64,000 nt of DNA from Cacajao melanocephalus (lineage: Eukaryota; Chordata; Mammalia; Primates; Pitheciidae), in NCBI GenBank assembly GCA_963573385.1, contig CAUYLG010021712.1, forward strand, positions 35,677-99,676, read 5' to 3'. Under the pieces are notes generated by a model. It saw only the letters and a list, made by a program, of their open reading frames with translations, searched no databases and was not told the DNA's origin. A program made the position numbers and the translations under genes. Shown piece by piece: positions 1-13,740 of the stretch (position 1 is its first letter; each line of letters opens with the position of its first letter).

Positions 1-1229
1 AAGTGAGAACTGCTAGAATTGTGGAATATTTTGTTTCACTGATGGCAGGAGTCGAGTGAACTAGGAATTCAGTGGTACTTTTGCCATGAGGGGTTAAGAT
101 TTTAGTAAAGGCGACACTGCACGTTAATCTCTCCTGTTACTCCTGGCAGCAAGGGGATCCCTACAAGCCATTAGCATTTTAATAAGAAAAACTAATGTGT
201 AAATTAAATAGTCATTTGTCAGAGAAGCTTTTTTTGGAGAAAGACATGGGGAGAGATTTGGGAGGGGTTTATGTCTTTTAAAGAGGGTCTTGGGATCAAA
301 AATGGAAATTCTCTTTATAAGGGTTAATGAGAGGGTGCACCACCTGCCAAGCATTTGGTGCAGCTCATACCCATTGCTTGAACAACATAGTTGTATTTCA
401 CTGTGGTATAATCTGTTCATTGGCTGGAAGGAATTGGTCCTGAGAAATAGAAAGTGCTCACTCTTCTGGTTGTCTATATGTATTGTCTTGAGTAAGGTAC
501 ACTTGAAGCAACCCACCTTAGCATTTCTCTTCCTCCCATTCCTTGCCATTGAGTTTTGAGGGAAGAAAAGGAATGGAATAGAAAGAGAAAATTCCACTAT
601 AGAAACCAAAAGTTACATAATACTCCTCAATCTATAGGCAAGAATTTAGAAGTGACCTTTCTTTCACAAACAATATTTTCTTGGCCGTATCTACCAAATA
701 TTAACATTTTCCCAAGCTGTGTAATCACGCCCCAAAACTTCAAAAACACTGCTTCACTGATATTGGTCCTATTTTTGTTCCAGAACAAATGACACACTCT
801 TGAAATGGAATAATGAGTTCTATAAGCATTCTGGTTAGAAATCTGTGGATTTTGTGTGTAACCATTTTCACAGCTTACATCACAGCTTACCCTTGGGACG
901 TCTGCTTTATAAAAGACTGCTAGAAGCACATTTTAGTATTCATAGTTACCAAGTCGCTTCCCAAATGATGCTTAGAACATGTCTATGGATGAGCCAGTTA
1001 TTGAAAAAAAAGAAAAGAAAAGAAACAAACAAAAAACCGCATGGCGGTGTACCTTTTATAGAGATTAGCAACTGGACAGCGATGACTTAAAGTCCATAGA
1101 CTACCGTCTGGAATCCCTCCCTTATCTTCCCTTCTATTGGCCTTATTGTTTTGGGCTTGAGCTATTGTCATGATTACCTGATATTTTCTCGTTTACTCTC
1201 AGTTATCTAGATTAATCAGTTTCTATCAT
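1..1229. other. Unassigned AT-rich sequence
   Basis: I recognise no gene or repeat family here. An A-rich tract lies at about 1002-1036. The longest open frame (minus strand, 124-609, 161 codons) has no recognisable domain, signal peptide or coding-like composition and is best read as chance. Confidence 0.5.
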
Positions 1230-1765
1230 GTGAGTCTGTCTTCAACAACCTTCAATGGTTCCCCAGTGCCTACAAAATAAAAATCCAACCTCTTGGCTTA
1301 TTATCGAAGCTGATGCAGAAACCCCTGCTTCCTAAAATACATCTCAATGCCATCACAGCTTCCATTCAGCTTTCTTCTCCAGATGCTTTATCGTATTTTC
1401 CTTCCCTGTTTTTCCTGGTTCAATTTATTTGAGTGCAACACTTTACTGAAACCACTCCATCCATGGAAATCCATGGAAATTCTTCACACCTATACCTTTT
1501 CCCCTGATCACCTAGACAATTATGCTGTCCCTTAATCTCTTCTAACATTTGTCTGTATAATATCTATAAAGAGTTTAAAACAGTGTCTAGAATAGGTGCT
1601 TATTACTAAAATGATCATAAACAACCATGTTCTATACATTTTTTCTACTTTTCTCCCTTTATGGTTGTGTGTTTTCAAGGACAGCTACCATCTCTAACTC
1701 ATTTTTGAACAATCACAGTGCCTGATCCAATGGTTCCTCACTGTAATCCTCAGTAAAGATTTGTT
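1230..1765 (+). mobile_element. L2 LINE fragment, 3' region
   Basis: The segment starts with an L2-like run (CTTCAATGGTTCCCCAGTGC) and continues with the L2 order of motifs: a 'data aaatccaac'-type stretch, a pyrimidine-rich middle, and an end near 1710-1765 resembling the L2 tail with its 'cagtgcctg' and 'aaagatttgttgaa' words. L2 is an ancient non-LTR retrotransposon, inactive in primates. The copy is strongly diverged and its borders are approximate. Confidence 0.6.
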
Positions 1766-3049
1766 GAACAACTTAAATAGTGACATATACTATTCAGTGG
1801 CAATTGTTTATAGTCTTCTTCACTGACATAAATAGAAAAGCATTTATAAAAAAGAACTAGCTGTTCATCAAACACATAGATAGATATGGGGTTGCTATTG
1901 GCAATTAAGACTGCCCTTTGGCAGAAGTTCATTGGCTGGGTCATCATAAGCTTTTTTCCTTTGTGGCTCAATCTTGGTTATTCATATTTTGCTCAGCTTC
2001 TGACTTCGTGTAAAAATACTGTTCTCTTCCTGCTCTTGTGTCATTCCTTGCATTTGATGTCACTGTTTCCCTGAAAACCCCCAAAATGGTCTTGGTTCCT
2101 CCCAATAAGGATTTTGGAAAATGCCTTCAATTTTGCCATTTTCCATGGCTACAACATTCTACAGCCTTTCAACATTCTCTAATCCCCCTTGTCTGAATTC
2201 TACTCCCTCCAGAGAACTAGTTTCAATTCACCAGAGGTGACACTCAGGGAATTGATAAACTTGGTAGAAAATTTTCTTTGTATATTTCTTAAAGAACGTT
2301 ATACTTGCTCTATGTTTTTCATGGAAATATAAGATAAACAAATCAATGTGTAAGATAAGGCACAAATTCTAAGTCCAGAGTTATACAAATCAATGGCATT
2401 ATTTTAAAATTATGCATTAAATATATTCCTTGCTAGCATATCTCTTTAGCACCTAACAATAGGTATCCTTAGCAAGAAACACATTTACAGAGAATACAAT
2501 TTTTGCCTTGCAATGAAATACTCTATTGAGTCTATCTTGTATTACTGGACTTGGGCTTTACATTAGCATTAGTCAAGGCAGTAATGACAACTACAGAAAC
2601 TGAGAAGAAAAAAAAAAGAGTCCTTTTCTAAGCTAGATAAATGGGAGAAAGCCTAAACCTCTGACAGAAAGATTTTACCGTATGTGAAAATCCCTCTTAC
2701 TGGGTCACCATTACTCAAAGGAGGGCTTGTTGAAAATAAGAAATTCACAGCTATCCTGCTGATATGGAGAGAAAGAAAACTTTAAAGCAAACCTTGGAGA
2801 AATGATTTTTAAAGTAGTAGAGTTGAGGCTTGACCCAGTAATAGATTTTGAAAGGGTGTTTGGTATCTCTGTGGTAAGTCGGGCTGTCCAACAGACAAGG
2901 CTCTGAACCCGAATACAACAAAGCTGGAGGCGCCTTAATAGCGATATTGATTGACTATAAACAAAGACAGGAGAAAGTAACCAGGATAGCGGAGAAAAAT
3001 GTATTTGGGGAAAAAGGTTATTATCCTCCTTCGGGATGACTAATACCAC
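1766..3049. other. Unassigned intergenic sequence
   Basis: AT-rich sequence with no repeat family, RNA gene or exon-like frame that I can name. A short A tract lies at 2608-2618. Confidence 0.45.
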
Positions 3050-3235
3050 AGCCAGAGAAATTCATTTTACAACACATATTTTCTGAGATCCTACAATGTG
3101 CCAGGCACTGGATAAAAGACACATTTCTAACCTCAAGGCATTTGTAGGCTGGTTTATGTGTTTTAGGGAGGTTGATGGAAGCAGGGAAGAATCCATGGCC
3201 TATACACAAAAATAAAACCTGCCACTTTAACATTA
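3050..3235 (-). mobile_element. L2 LINE 3' end, antisense
   Basis: Read on the plus strand it shows the reverse complement of the L2 tail: a stretch like 'ctacaatgtgccaggcactg' followed by 'cctcaaggca'. That word order is typical of antisense L2 3' ends. Diverged; borders approximate. Confidence 0.6.
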
Positions 3236-3284
3236 TCAGTAACCCACACTCTATTGAATTGCTCTGAAACAGAAAGACTCTCAT

Positions 3285-3400
3285 TTTGTTTCTGCCACAA
3301 AGTAGCTGGGTAACTTAGAGTGGTTACTTCACTTTTCTGAGCCTTAATTTCCTCTTGGTCATGTTATGGGGCAGGCTGAGGAGGGTTGATGGGAGGGAGA
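3285..3400 (+). mobile_element. MIR SINE fragment
   Basis: The sequence follows the MIR core: a 'ctgccac' start, 'agtagctgggtaactt', then 'cttttctgagccttaatttc'. MIR is an ancient tRNA-derived SINE. Only the middle of the element is clear. Confidence 0.65.
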
Positions 3401-3535
3401 CAGAAAACAATGATGAGTTCTAAATCTGCTTCCCATTCTAGAATTTAAATTCCGTTGGAAATTGGTATACAGCACAATATTAGAATGTGATCTCTAATGA
3501 GCTCTGTGAACAGAATATAAACTTTGTAAGAATCA

Positions 3536-3965
<430 letters not shown>

Positions 3966-4477
3966 ACAAATCAATTTTTACCAGACTTGTCGGTTGAGTT
4001 ATTCAAGACAGGAAGGGGTTTTGAAACAGTGCCATTTTTCTTATCATCGGCATGCTTTCCCCTAGTTTCACATTTCTGTTTCTTAGATATGCAGAAAACT
4101 TCATAAAAAATGTGAATGGCCCAGCATTAGTCAGGGGGAAATCTTGGAGCTGGGAGAGGCCCCTTTTCTTTTGCTCCTGGATGCATTCTTTCCAAAGAAT
4201 GGGATTTAATGGTTTACTTTGGAATCATCCAATGTGGAGTAACTCTACCTGATAGAATACTTCAAGGTGGCTGAGAAATCAACAATTCTCTTGACCTATG
4301 TGTATAGTTGCCTTCTAACCTTGAAATGGTCTTCTGTCCAATCTGCTGCAGCTACAGAATTCCCTAAGTAGTAGACTGTGTGAACTTCAGCATTGAACGT
4401 AGAAAAAAAAAAAAAAACCAAAAATCTAGTCTCACCCACCATCTTAAAGAGGGAACCATATACATGGCAGACATTTG

Positions 4478-4760
4478 GGACTTTACAGTCACTCCTCAAT
4501 CTCAGTACTTTGAGACGCCAAGGCGGGTGGATTGCCTGAGGTCAGGAGTTCGAGACCAGCATGGCTAACATGGTGAAATCCCGTCACTACCAATAATACA
4601 AAAATTAGCTGAGCGTGATGACCGGCACCTGTAATCCCAGCTACTCAGGAGGCTGAGGCAGAAGAATCACTGGAACCCGGGAGGTGGAGCTCCAGTGAGC
4701 CGAGATCTCAACACTGCACTCCAGCCTGAGCAACAGAGCAAGACTCCTCCAAAAAAATAA
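4478..4760 (+). mobile_element. Alu, sense (S-like)
   Basis: A sense Alu: 'gaggtcaggagttcgagacc', 'ctgtaatcccagctactcag', 'gcactccagcctgagcaaca' and a short A tail. The first 20 or so bases are worn. It lies in opposite orientation to the three-arm Alu about 500 bases upstream. Confidence 0.95.
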
Positions 4761-5725
4761 ATGTTTAAGCATCTAGCATAAGGCAGAAAGAGTTCCAGAA
4801 CTGAAGTAATGGCAGCTTAAAAAGAAAAAGACAAATTGATCTTGCAATCTGATGGGTGAGAGAGGCAGTACACACATGAAAAATGCAATAAAAAAGGAAC
4901 TTCAGAGAGCAGCAAGTACTATTACAATCATAGTCCCACCCTGAATCTGGCCGTGGCTGCAGCAATTGCTTCTATGTAAGCTTTAACCAGCTTCATACAA
5001 GTAGATCTTGCTGGGGCCCCACTGTGGACATGTGCTGTGGACCCCTGATTCCCTGCCTAGAGCTACTCAGCTTGGACCCCTGTGGCAATCCCCTGGGCAC
5101 TCATTCATGGAACTGCCACCCTTGGGCAATGAGTAATGGAAACCTGGGTGATGGAAGACAAATGTGATTCCTAGGTCATCTCCATAAAGAAAAGTTCTAA
5201 GATGTATTTCATTAGGCACCTCAGAAGCTTCCATGAAAATGAAAATGCCTTCTTGTATTTGCTTTCCTTCCCTACTTCACTCTCCTATCGCTCACACTGG
5301 CTCCTTGGAACCATTCTCAAATAAAATACCTTCCTGCAGGCATTTGCTCAGGCTTTGCTTTATGGAGATACCGGGCTGCCCCATACAAAATCTTTGTGCA
5401 TCTGTGGCGCTGCCCAGCGACGTATTCAATCTGGCAGTGCAGAATATACTCAGGGGTGAGGGGAGGTGCAGTGAGGGAGCTGGAGCAATAGACTTCAGTA
5501 TTGTTTTGCAAGTATGAGGTTTCTTTGAAGCTGGGTGCTTTATATTTAAAATCCAGGTGAATTTTGCCTTTTTCTTCACAATACTTGCATGTATATGTTA
5601 ATATAAAAATATTAGCTTTGCAGCACCTCCATAATGATTGGAGACCTACAACGGCTGACAGGGTGGCCTCACTGTTACCAGCATTGTCCCCGTTGAAGTC
5701 ATGCTTCTTCTCATTCTAATATGCA
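4761..5725. other. Unassigned intergenic sequence
   Basis: No recognisable gene or repeat. Overlapping open frames on both strands between 5233 and 5579 have no domain and no support beyond length. Confidence 0.45.
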
Positions 5726-6180
5726 AATTTGCTCAAGTATCAAATAATTCCTTGCTGAAAACTTTTAAAGGGACTGACCTGACCCTTGGATGAAGTTCTG
5801 ATGAAGTTCAAACTCTTTAACATGATTTACAAGGTCTTGCATAATTTGGCCCATGCGTACCTCTCCGGTCATTTGCTATCCTCTCCTTGACATTTATCAT
5901 CCAGCCATAATGAATTTCTTTTCATCTCTTTGACTTTTCATGTTCTCGTGCCTCCAGGCATTTGCTCATTCTGTTCAATCAGCCTGCAATCCTCACCCCA
6001 CTGCTGTGGAACCTGCCCTCGTACACCTTCTTCAGTCCTCAGCTGCCTACTGGAAAGATAGTATCCCGTTTTTGTCTGGGTTAGAAGCCTACCTGTGAGC
6101 TCCTGTCACATTTTTGTCTTCTGTCATAGCACATGTTTTACCTTTTTTTTCTTGTCTCTTATTAGTTTGGGTCGCCAATG
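5726..6180 (+). mobile_element. L2 LINE fragment, 3' region
   Basis: Clear L2 words in order: 'caaactctttaacatgattt', 'cataatttggcccatgcgta' with 'cctctccgg', then 'gcctccaggcatttgctcat' and 'tgtcatagcacatgtttta'. This is the sense strand of the L2 3' region, diverged but collinear. Confidence 0.8.
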
Positions 6181-6419
6181 AGCAGAAGCATGGAGCAACA
6201 GGTCCTGCCATTGATTCCTGGTGCCTAGTGCCTTGTGCAAGTACTAGAAGCAAAGGTAAAGACTGTAAAGTTAGATCCTTAGAGTCACTGACTTCAAATA
6301 TTTTTCCTGATACCAACTTGCTGGCAACTCTTTTAAGGTTTTTTAGTTTTAGTGTTTTCAACTGTATGTAGTGGGAAGTAATATCCTGATTTTAGAATGA
6401 TTAGAAATAAATGATTCAT

Positions 6420-6505
6420 GCAATTTAGCACATTGACCCATAGAAAGCACTTAATAAATGACAGCTAGTATAATTATAATTATATTCTAATAATTATTAT
6501 TTTTA
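6420..6505 (+). mobile_element. MIR SINE 3' end
   Basis: 'cagcacttaataaatgacag'-like text (AAGCACTTAATAAATGACAG) followed by an AT-rich tail matches the MIR 3' end, where the element normally reads aagcgctcaataaatg. Confidence 0.5.
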
Positions 6506-6607
6506 TTATATTAATAGGTGTTCACTATATAAGTATAAAATGATGAACAAAGGCAAAACAACAGAAAATATTCGATACCTTTTCTCATTTGTTAAAGAGC
6601 AAATCAT

Positions 6608-6953
<346 letters not shown>

Positions 6954-7105
6954 TAAGCTAATGATACATATGAGATTCAGCAGCATCCACGAAAATTTTC
7001 TTCACTGCTCCAATATCACAAACTCACATACATATATGGATATGACTGGCGTTAGTTTTTTCAGGCTTTTAATAACCAGATAATTAGGATGATCGCAAAA
7101 GAGAA

Positions 7106-7602
7106 TGTGGTAGGTACAACAAGGGCCCTCTCTCTCCTATACAAAAATGTCTATATTCTAATCCCTGGCACCTATGAATACGTTATCTTACATGGTAAGA
7201 GGAATTTTACAGCTGAGATTAAATTATAGATCTTGAAGAGATTATGCTGTATTATCTAGGTGAGCCCCATATAATCACAAAGGTCTTCATAAGAGGCAGG
7301 CAGGAGGATCAGAGTGAGAGAGAAAAGGTGCATGGAGATGGGAGCAGGGAACAAAAAGGCTGTTTGACCTGGGGTCAGGCAAAGAATGAGAACAGCCTCC
7401 AGAAACCAGAGGAGGTGAGGAACTGATTCTCTCCAGAGCATCCAGAAGAAAACAGCCATGTCAACATCTTGATTTTAGCTCTTTAAGACTAAGGTAGGAC
7501 TCTGACCTCCAGAAATCTAAGGAATAAATTTGGATTGTTTGAAGCGATTGTTTATTGTTTGTGGTAATTTGTTACAGCAGTAAGAGGATTTGAGCTATAC
7601 AG
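7106..7602 (+). mobile_element. Solo LTR, MLT1-like (ERVL-MaLR)
   Basis: The text follows a MaLR-type LTR: 'ctaatccctggcacctatga', 'gtgagccccatataatcaca', 'actctgacctccagaaatct', 'gtggtaatttgttacagcag'. It begins TG and ends CA. The same family occurs at 46944-47440. I am sure of the LTR class but not of the subfamily, and no 5-base target duplication is obvious. Confidence 0.75.
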
Positions 7603-7827
7603 AATACTGACTACAAAGGGGTTTAGCTCAGTATTTTGGAGATTTTTGAGGATGGAGAGATTGACAAGCATACAATTATACTGAAGAGACAGTCTCTTTT
7701 TATGTAAAACGAACTGAAGACACTCTGGAGATATAATTCCATATTTTGCTTGCCATTTAAATAAGTGGGAGATGCTGACCTTTTCTTATTCCAAACTCTA
7801 GAATACATTCATACACAATTGGGTCTG

Positions 7828-8122
7828 TGATACAGTTTGACTGTGTCCCCACCTAAGTTGGGGGTAATTGAATCATGGGGATGGGTTTTTCCCAAGTGAT
7901 AATGGTGATAGTGAATAAGTCTCATGAGATCTGATGTTTTTATAAATGGGAGTTCTCCTGCACATGCTCTCCTGCCTGTTGCCATGTAAGACATGCCTTT
8001 GTTCTTCATTTGTCTTCCACCATGATTGTGAAACTGTGAGTCCATTAAACCTTTTTTTTTCTTTATATATTACCCAGTTGCAAGTATTTCTTCATAGCAG
8101 CACAAACATAGACTAAAATACA
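7828..8122 (+). mobile_element. Solo LTR, MST/THE1-like, internally shortened
   Basis: Diagnostic MST/THE1 words: 'gtttgactgtgtccccacct', 'taattgaatcatggggatgg', 'agtctcatgagatctgatg', 'gtgagtccattaaacctttt' (contains the poly(A)-signal-like attaaa). At 295 bases it is shorter than the usual 350-430. Sequence is missing after the 'ccccacct' word and again between 'gattgtga' and 'aactgtgag'. No internal retroviral region follows. Confidence 0.92.
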
Positions 8123-8500
8123 GGCCATAACCATGCTGTTTTAAATACTTTGGCTCTGTAATGTATTTTAATATATGATAGAATGACCCTTAATTATTTT
8201 TCCTTTCAGAAAGTTTCTGGCTACTGCATATTTATGCCTTTAGGTTAATTTTGAAATATTCTTGTCATTCTAAAATAGTAATATTTTAAATTTTATTTCA
8301 GTTTTAATTGACTTTGGAGGATTTTCAGTAAGTAGAAGCATTTTAATTTTATTGACTTCTTAATCATGAATTATGCATATGTACACAACTCTTATTATAT
8401 GTGCCTCATTAGCATTATCTTTTTCTCAGAATGGTTCTGCATTTTTAGCATTTGATTTGTTTCTAGATATTTTGTTACTGTTCTTATAAATGGAAGCTTT
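8123..8500 (-). mobile_element. L1 ORF2 fragment, antisense (old L1M-like)
   Basis: Starts 'accatgctgttttaaatact', a typical antisense L1 ORF2 word, and continues to 'tagatattttgttactgttc' and 'ttataaatggaa' in L1 order. Strongly diverged. It abuts the 3' end of the MST/THE1-like LTR. Confidence 0.65.
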
Positions 8501-10990
8501 TCTTCTGTTATGACATTGTTTTTTCATCTCATTTTGTTGTCAAAGGGTCTCATGTTTGATCTCTTATTTTTCTACTTTGAGTTCCCATCTTGTAGAGTCT
8601 GTTTTATTTCCATGAGAAAGGCATTTGTTGTTCACAATTTTCCTTTGTTTTCTGGGATAAATCTTCTGTTGCAGTACGTTCTTCACCTTCTGTGCTATAT
8701 TCCATTCTGTTTTGTCTTTTTATTTCTAAAGAAATTTGGCCTTCAGTGCTTAACCAATTTAAAAAATAACTGCTTATCTATTTGTGATAGGTACAATTCT
8801 GAGCATTTTATTTGCCCTCTAATAGTGTATGGTGTTTACCTTGACTTCTCTCATAGATTTTATATCTCATTGCTATCTTTTCTTTACAACAAAATTTAAG
8901 AAATGGCTTAGGTCTGTTTCCCCTCAGTTGTTCTGCAGCTTGGGAAGGGCACGGATGCAATAGAATAGCAGGTCTTGGCAGCTGCAATTGGGAATGCAGA
9001 CTTTTTTTCCCCAAATGGGTAGCCTACTATAAAAGCCTTTCTTCTGTGATAATTAGATTCAGGAAGGCATGTGGCGATCTCCCGTCACAGCTCTAACTAC
9101 TAAGTATATCAATATGCATGCACCATTAATAAGATCATACTACCATCCCAATCAATTGCAGAAGACTCTTGGCACCTGGTTTTCAACCAAATATCATCAC
9201 ATGACAAAGTGACAGTATTTTCCATATTTTTTTACGGATTTCCTTTTTTTCACCTGACTTACATTTTTCTCACAAAAATACATTTGTTTAATTGCATGTA
9301 TGAAATTGTATGGAGAATACAAAATCTTGTTGAAATGCAGACTCTGCACAATTTGTTAGCTGCTTTCACTAGAAAAATGGCATTCATACAAACTACCATC
9401 TTGGTCTACGTCAATTTAATTTCTTGCCGCAGCAAAATTACCAGTCACTCTATGCCTTGCACCTTCTACACCAATAATCAACGTCATAAATGCTAAAATT
9501 GTGAATGTTGAAGGTCTACTGTATTCACTGTAGCTTTCTAGACTTTAAAATTGCATAAGTAGGTAAGATGTTTCATGATAATTCCTGTAATGATGCTAAT
9601 TCAGATCATTTTGTAGACAGAAAAGAGTTTTGAAAGTAGATTTTATCATTTAAGGTAAAAATTATTATGTATGCAGAGATAGCTATTATATAAATAGAAG
9701 ATGGCCCTTCCAAGAAACTTCTGTTCATGAAATAGACCCCTTTTTTCCATAGATTTGTGAGGAAAATATCTGAAATATGGTTTAAGAGTCCAGAGACTAA
9801 ATAGAAATGGAGAAAGACAAGATAGGGAAGTTACAGAAGATTTAGACTATTCAATTTTATGTGGTAGTACTCAAGTTTTTCTGTGCACAGGCCTGCAGAC
9901 ACCATTCTTTTCTGATGTCTCAACCACTTAGATTTGCACATGGAGCTAAAATAGGCCTAGCAGGGAGACTGTGAAGGTCATTGAAAGGGAAAGTCTTTTG
10001 AACTCAGCTTACCGCACAGGACCAGTGCTTAACTGATTTCCTGTGTCACAAGGAACAAGTTTTGACATACCACATCTAAAGGAAATAAAATTATTCCTAG
10101 AGGAGATTTTTCATCATTTCTCTTGGAAATGACACTCCACTTATTAGAGACCATATTGAAATAAGTATGTGAGCAAAATTCCCACAAAGAAATAGTCAAC
10201 AGGATAGGACAGGCAGACACTCAGTAATGTCCTTTGAAACATTCAGTGAGAAAGTAAGCGTAAAGAGGACCATTTGACTTTAGAGGAGCAACCAACTAGT
10301 TACCACATCCTGTGTGATATGGAGAAGTACATCCCAAACTGTGGTGTTATCTTAAACTTTGCCCTGTGCTAACTCTAATCCCTCTCACTGCCTCCCATGT
10401 CCTTCATCATGTAATGCAATAAAAACACATCTCATTCACCACAAATGAAGAAATTCTCTACAAACCTAAGAGAAAGTGATGATTATAAGGTCCTGTACAT
10501 CTATTTCAAAGCATCCTGTTTCACTGCAGGATACCTCATTGCTGGAAGAGAAATTATTACATATCAGCAGGTGCAATTTTATTTGGATGTAATATCCTTG
10601 ACTAAGTAGATGGTTGCAGTTTTCTGACATACCAACCTGACAGCTGCTTCTATGACCTTTAGTTATCTCTGTGCAGTCAACAGTAATGCTATTTCTTTGA
10701 CTCACAGCATTTCCCATGGTTGTGCTCATCACTGACAGATCTGTATAGATAAGAGGTCTTCTTCCACATCAAAAGGAAAAGATGGATCTTGAAGGAAACA
10801 CTCTTGAGTTGACATTTAAACAAGGAATTTGATTTGGGGGAGAGAAATAATTTTAATTTATTGTCATGTTGAATCTGTATCACCCTGGTGAAACTGATAG
10901 CAAGACATGATAAAGCTTTTCAAAAATACCTATAGCTATATAGAGATTATGTATAAGAATGTCCTTGCCTTTAATGATAAAGTATACTAT
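8501..10990. other. Unassigned AT-rich sequence
   Basis: I see no gene or nameable repeat. The 129-codon frame at 8510-8899 is T-rich and hydrophobic, as expected from AT-rich DNA next to old L1 sequence, and has no recognisable domain. Part of this block may be unrecognised L1. Confidence 0.4.
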
Positions 10991-10999
10991 ATTAATATG

Positions 11000-11090
11000 G
11001 TTTTATATATATGTACATATAAATATGTACATATGTATATATTTGCACATATTTATATTTATGTACATAAAGAATGCACATATATGAAGG
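11000..11090. repeat. TA-rich degenerate microsatellite
   Basis: Irregular tatata, tacata and tttata words. The long frame across it codes only for Tyr, Ile, His and Val repeats and is not a gene. Confidence 0.8.
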
Positions 11091-11974
11091 AAAAATATAA
11101 ACACATTAACAATTGTTATGCCTAATTATGAATATGCAAAGTTACTTGTAAATTTAATTTTTGAATACCTAATTTTTTAATATTTAAAATTTTTTAAAAT
11201 ACTGATACCTATATTCAAATTTCAAGGCACATACAATTTATGTTAGAGTTTTTTCCCCTTATATAAGGCCATGGGCTGTAGAATGAAACATACATGTTAA
11301 ATACCCGGAAAGACAACCAGCAAGATTTTTGAAAGAGGCTGCAGGATGGCACGGCACTACTCAGGATCTTGAAACAGCAGTCAAGTACACATCCTTCCTT
11401 TCTTGCCTTCATGCTTCCTGGTTCCGTCTGCTGCCTGCTTCTCTGCAGTCATAGCCAATAACATGCTTGGGATAGAATCGGAACTCTTTTCAACTGGAGT
11501 CTCCCATATGTTCATTATAGAAAATGTGTTTGCATTTTCACTGCAACACACCGCATATACTGACACTGCCTGACTGTGAATTCGTAGCTGGGAGAGAAGA
11601 GGGACTGGCAGATGAAGTGAAAAAAAGTTGGTGAGACATAGAATTCTAGCCCAAGAGTTTTAGAGTTTCACAGGACTTTGGAGCTCTACTGTTTGGCATA
11701 GTTCTTCTTACAGAATGCCTGGGTTATTGTTTTTTTTCCCCCTTCAGGCCCTTTCTACAGGAATATGCCTATAATTTCTTCAGCTATATTAACAAATACA
11801 TTTTCTCAGCATGAGACCCTAACGTGAGACAAATGTGTCTAATTTCTGATTAGTCGAAGTCTTTCTTTAAAGTGATTTTCTTTTCTCCTGGCCATGACTC
11901 TATTGATTCTTATTTCATGGATGTCTGTAGATTCAGTGTCATGGTCATATTCTGACTTAATTCTATGTTATGTA
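11091..11974. other. Unassigned intergenic sequence
   Basis: No recognisable gene, RNA or repeat family. Confidence 0.4.
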
Positions 11975-12075
11975 GATGAATGACCGGATGAGAGATGAAT
12001 GAACAGGTAGATAGATAGATGGATGGAGGGATGGACAGACGTGGGAGAGAGAGGTAGAGAAAGAGAGAGGTAAGT
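11975..12075 (+). repeat. GATG/GATA/GAGA-rich simple repeat
   Basis: Degenerate tetranucleotide array: 'tagatagatagatggatgga' followed by gagaga words. Confidence 0.85.
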
Positions 12076-12350
12076 AACTCCAGTTTTTTTCTTACTTTTA
12101 GCTGGTCTTAGAGTCTACTATTACAGAACAAATGAACAAGGTCTAGCATACAAAAAATGAGTAACCTTTATTCACTGAATCCGTATTTTTGTGCTGTTTC
12201 CAACAGATAGCTGTTTGGAGCTTTGTAGCACCTGTCTTCATAAAGTCCATGACCTCTAAGGTTTCTAACTTCTACTAAAATGGGCTAAAACTGCCATATG
12301 ATGACCAAGTTTATTTTGTTATGGATTACTTGAGATTTTCAACTGCCCAT

Positions 12351-12802
12351 TATATTAGTTCACTACGACCGCCAGAAAAAAAAGTGCCACAAACTGGGTG
12401 GCTTAAAACAACGGAAATGTGTTCTCTCACAATTTGGAAAAGTAGAAGTCTGAAATCGAGGTCTCAGCAGGGTCCTCCTCCCTCTGCAGGTTCTATAGAT
12501 AAATTCTTCCTTGCCTCTTCCTAGCTTCTTGTGGTTGCTGGAAATCCTATGTGCTCCCTGGCTTGCCAATTCTTCACTCTGATTTCCGACTTCATTTTCA
12601 CATGACCATCTTCCCTCGGTGTCTATCTCTGTCTTCATATGGTCTTTTTATAAGGGCACCAATCACTGGATTTAGGGCTCACCCTAATACATTATAATTT
12701 TATGATATCTGCATTTGCAAAGCCCCTATTTCCAAATAAGGTCACATTCTTAAGTTCTGAGTGAGCATGAATTTTGGAGAGACACTATTTAATCTCCTAC
12801 AC
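12351..12802 (-). mobile_element. Solo LTR, MLT1-like, antisense
   Basis: The reverse complement of an MLT1 LTR: near the left edge 'acaaactgggtggcttaaaa', then 'tttataagggcaccaatcac', and 'ccaaataaggtcacattctt' toward the right. This order is diagnostic. The same class, also antisense, occurs at 58606-59001. Confidence 0.88.
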
Positions 12803-12888
12803 ACACCAAGAAATGAATATATCTTTCGGGGATGTGGATTTCTATTTTGAAAAACTGAGAGTAAATCTCTTGTACTTAAGATTTTTTA

Positions 12889-12919
12889 AATATATATATA
12901 TATATATATACATATATAA
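12889..12919. repeat. (TA)n microsatellite
   Basis: About 30 bases of alternating TA with one 'tacata' interruption. Confidence 0.95.
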
Positions 12920-13179
12920 AATTTCCCTTTTTTCTCAGTGAAGAAGATATTTCCTTTATTTCTTCTCATCTTGTCATTCTACAGATTGAATTTTATTTTA
13001 GTTGTGAAAGATGTAGGATGTTTCCAAGAGTAGTCCATTAATTCTGATTGTTCCTTCAGTAATAAAATGTATGAATTGATTCACATGATACTGCTTACAA
13101 TTTATAGGACCAGTTTCACCCCCATACTCTCCCGTATGAATGCTGGAAACAAGGTACCTCAGATTTTGGTTGTGACTAT

Positions 13180-13740
13180 TAGCTGCATTCTGCAACCTCA
13201 CACCTCCCTGCCTCTTCCCGCTGTTCTTTCCGCTTGCAATGGAAGCCATTATTATCAAAATCCCATCCCTTCTTCAGTGATCCAGCTAAAAGGCTTCTCT
13301 CCCCAGTTTTCTCTTTCCTACCCTACCTTCCCCAAGACTGAATTAATCGCTCTGTCCTCTATCCTTGTATCAAAGAAATCCATCTTTTACCTCAGTTTCT
13401 TTGGTGTTAGCCCTAGCACCGCTGTTCTTTACCTATTTAGAGAATTTATTTAGCCTTTCTTAGGCCTTGGTAAATTGGCGATAATAATATATACTTCTAT
13501 GTAAATTGCTTAACAGAATGCGTGACATAAAGTAAGAAGTCGATAAATCTTAGTTCTCCTCTGTAGTCATTTTCCTCTTTGTTCTGTGGTTATTTGTGAA
13601 CAAATGTGCATGCCTCACTAGACAGGGAACTATTGGAAGCCAGGGGCTGTGCTTTATCTGTCTTAGCATGCCATATGCCATCAAGTACATGCTTGTTATG
13701 TAGCTGTGCTCAGTACATTTTTGCAGATTTGATAGCGAAA
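13180..13740 (+). mobile_element. L2 LINE fragment, interrupted
   Basis: L2-like order: 'ctgttctttccgcttgcaat', 'cttcttcagtgatccagcta', a pyrimidine-rich middle, and the tail 'cactagacagggaactattg' with 'ggggctgtgctttatctgtc'. A MIR-like segment sits inside at 13440-13565. Diverged. Confidence 0.55.
13440..13565 (+). mobile_element. MIR 3' portion inside the L2
   Basis: 'ggcgataataatatatactt', 'gtaaattgcttaacagaatg' and 'agaagtcgataaatcttagt' follow the MIR 3' half. The order implies a MIR inserted into an older L2. Confidence 0.55.

Noticed and set aside
124..609. 161-codon minus-strand frame
   Set aside because: No domain or coding-like features; overlapped by other-frame reading on the plus strand. 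Chance is the best explanation.
11975..12075. GATA-factor binding cluster
   Set aside because: It is a tetranucleotide microsatellite; the GATA words follow from the repeat.
13067..13453. 128-codon plus-strand frame
   Set aside because: Largely inside an L2 fragment; no domain.
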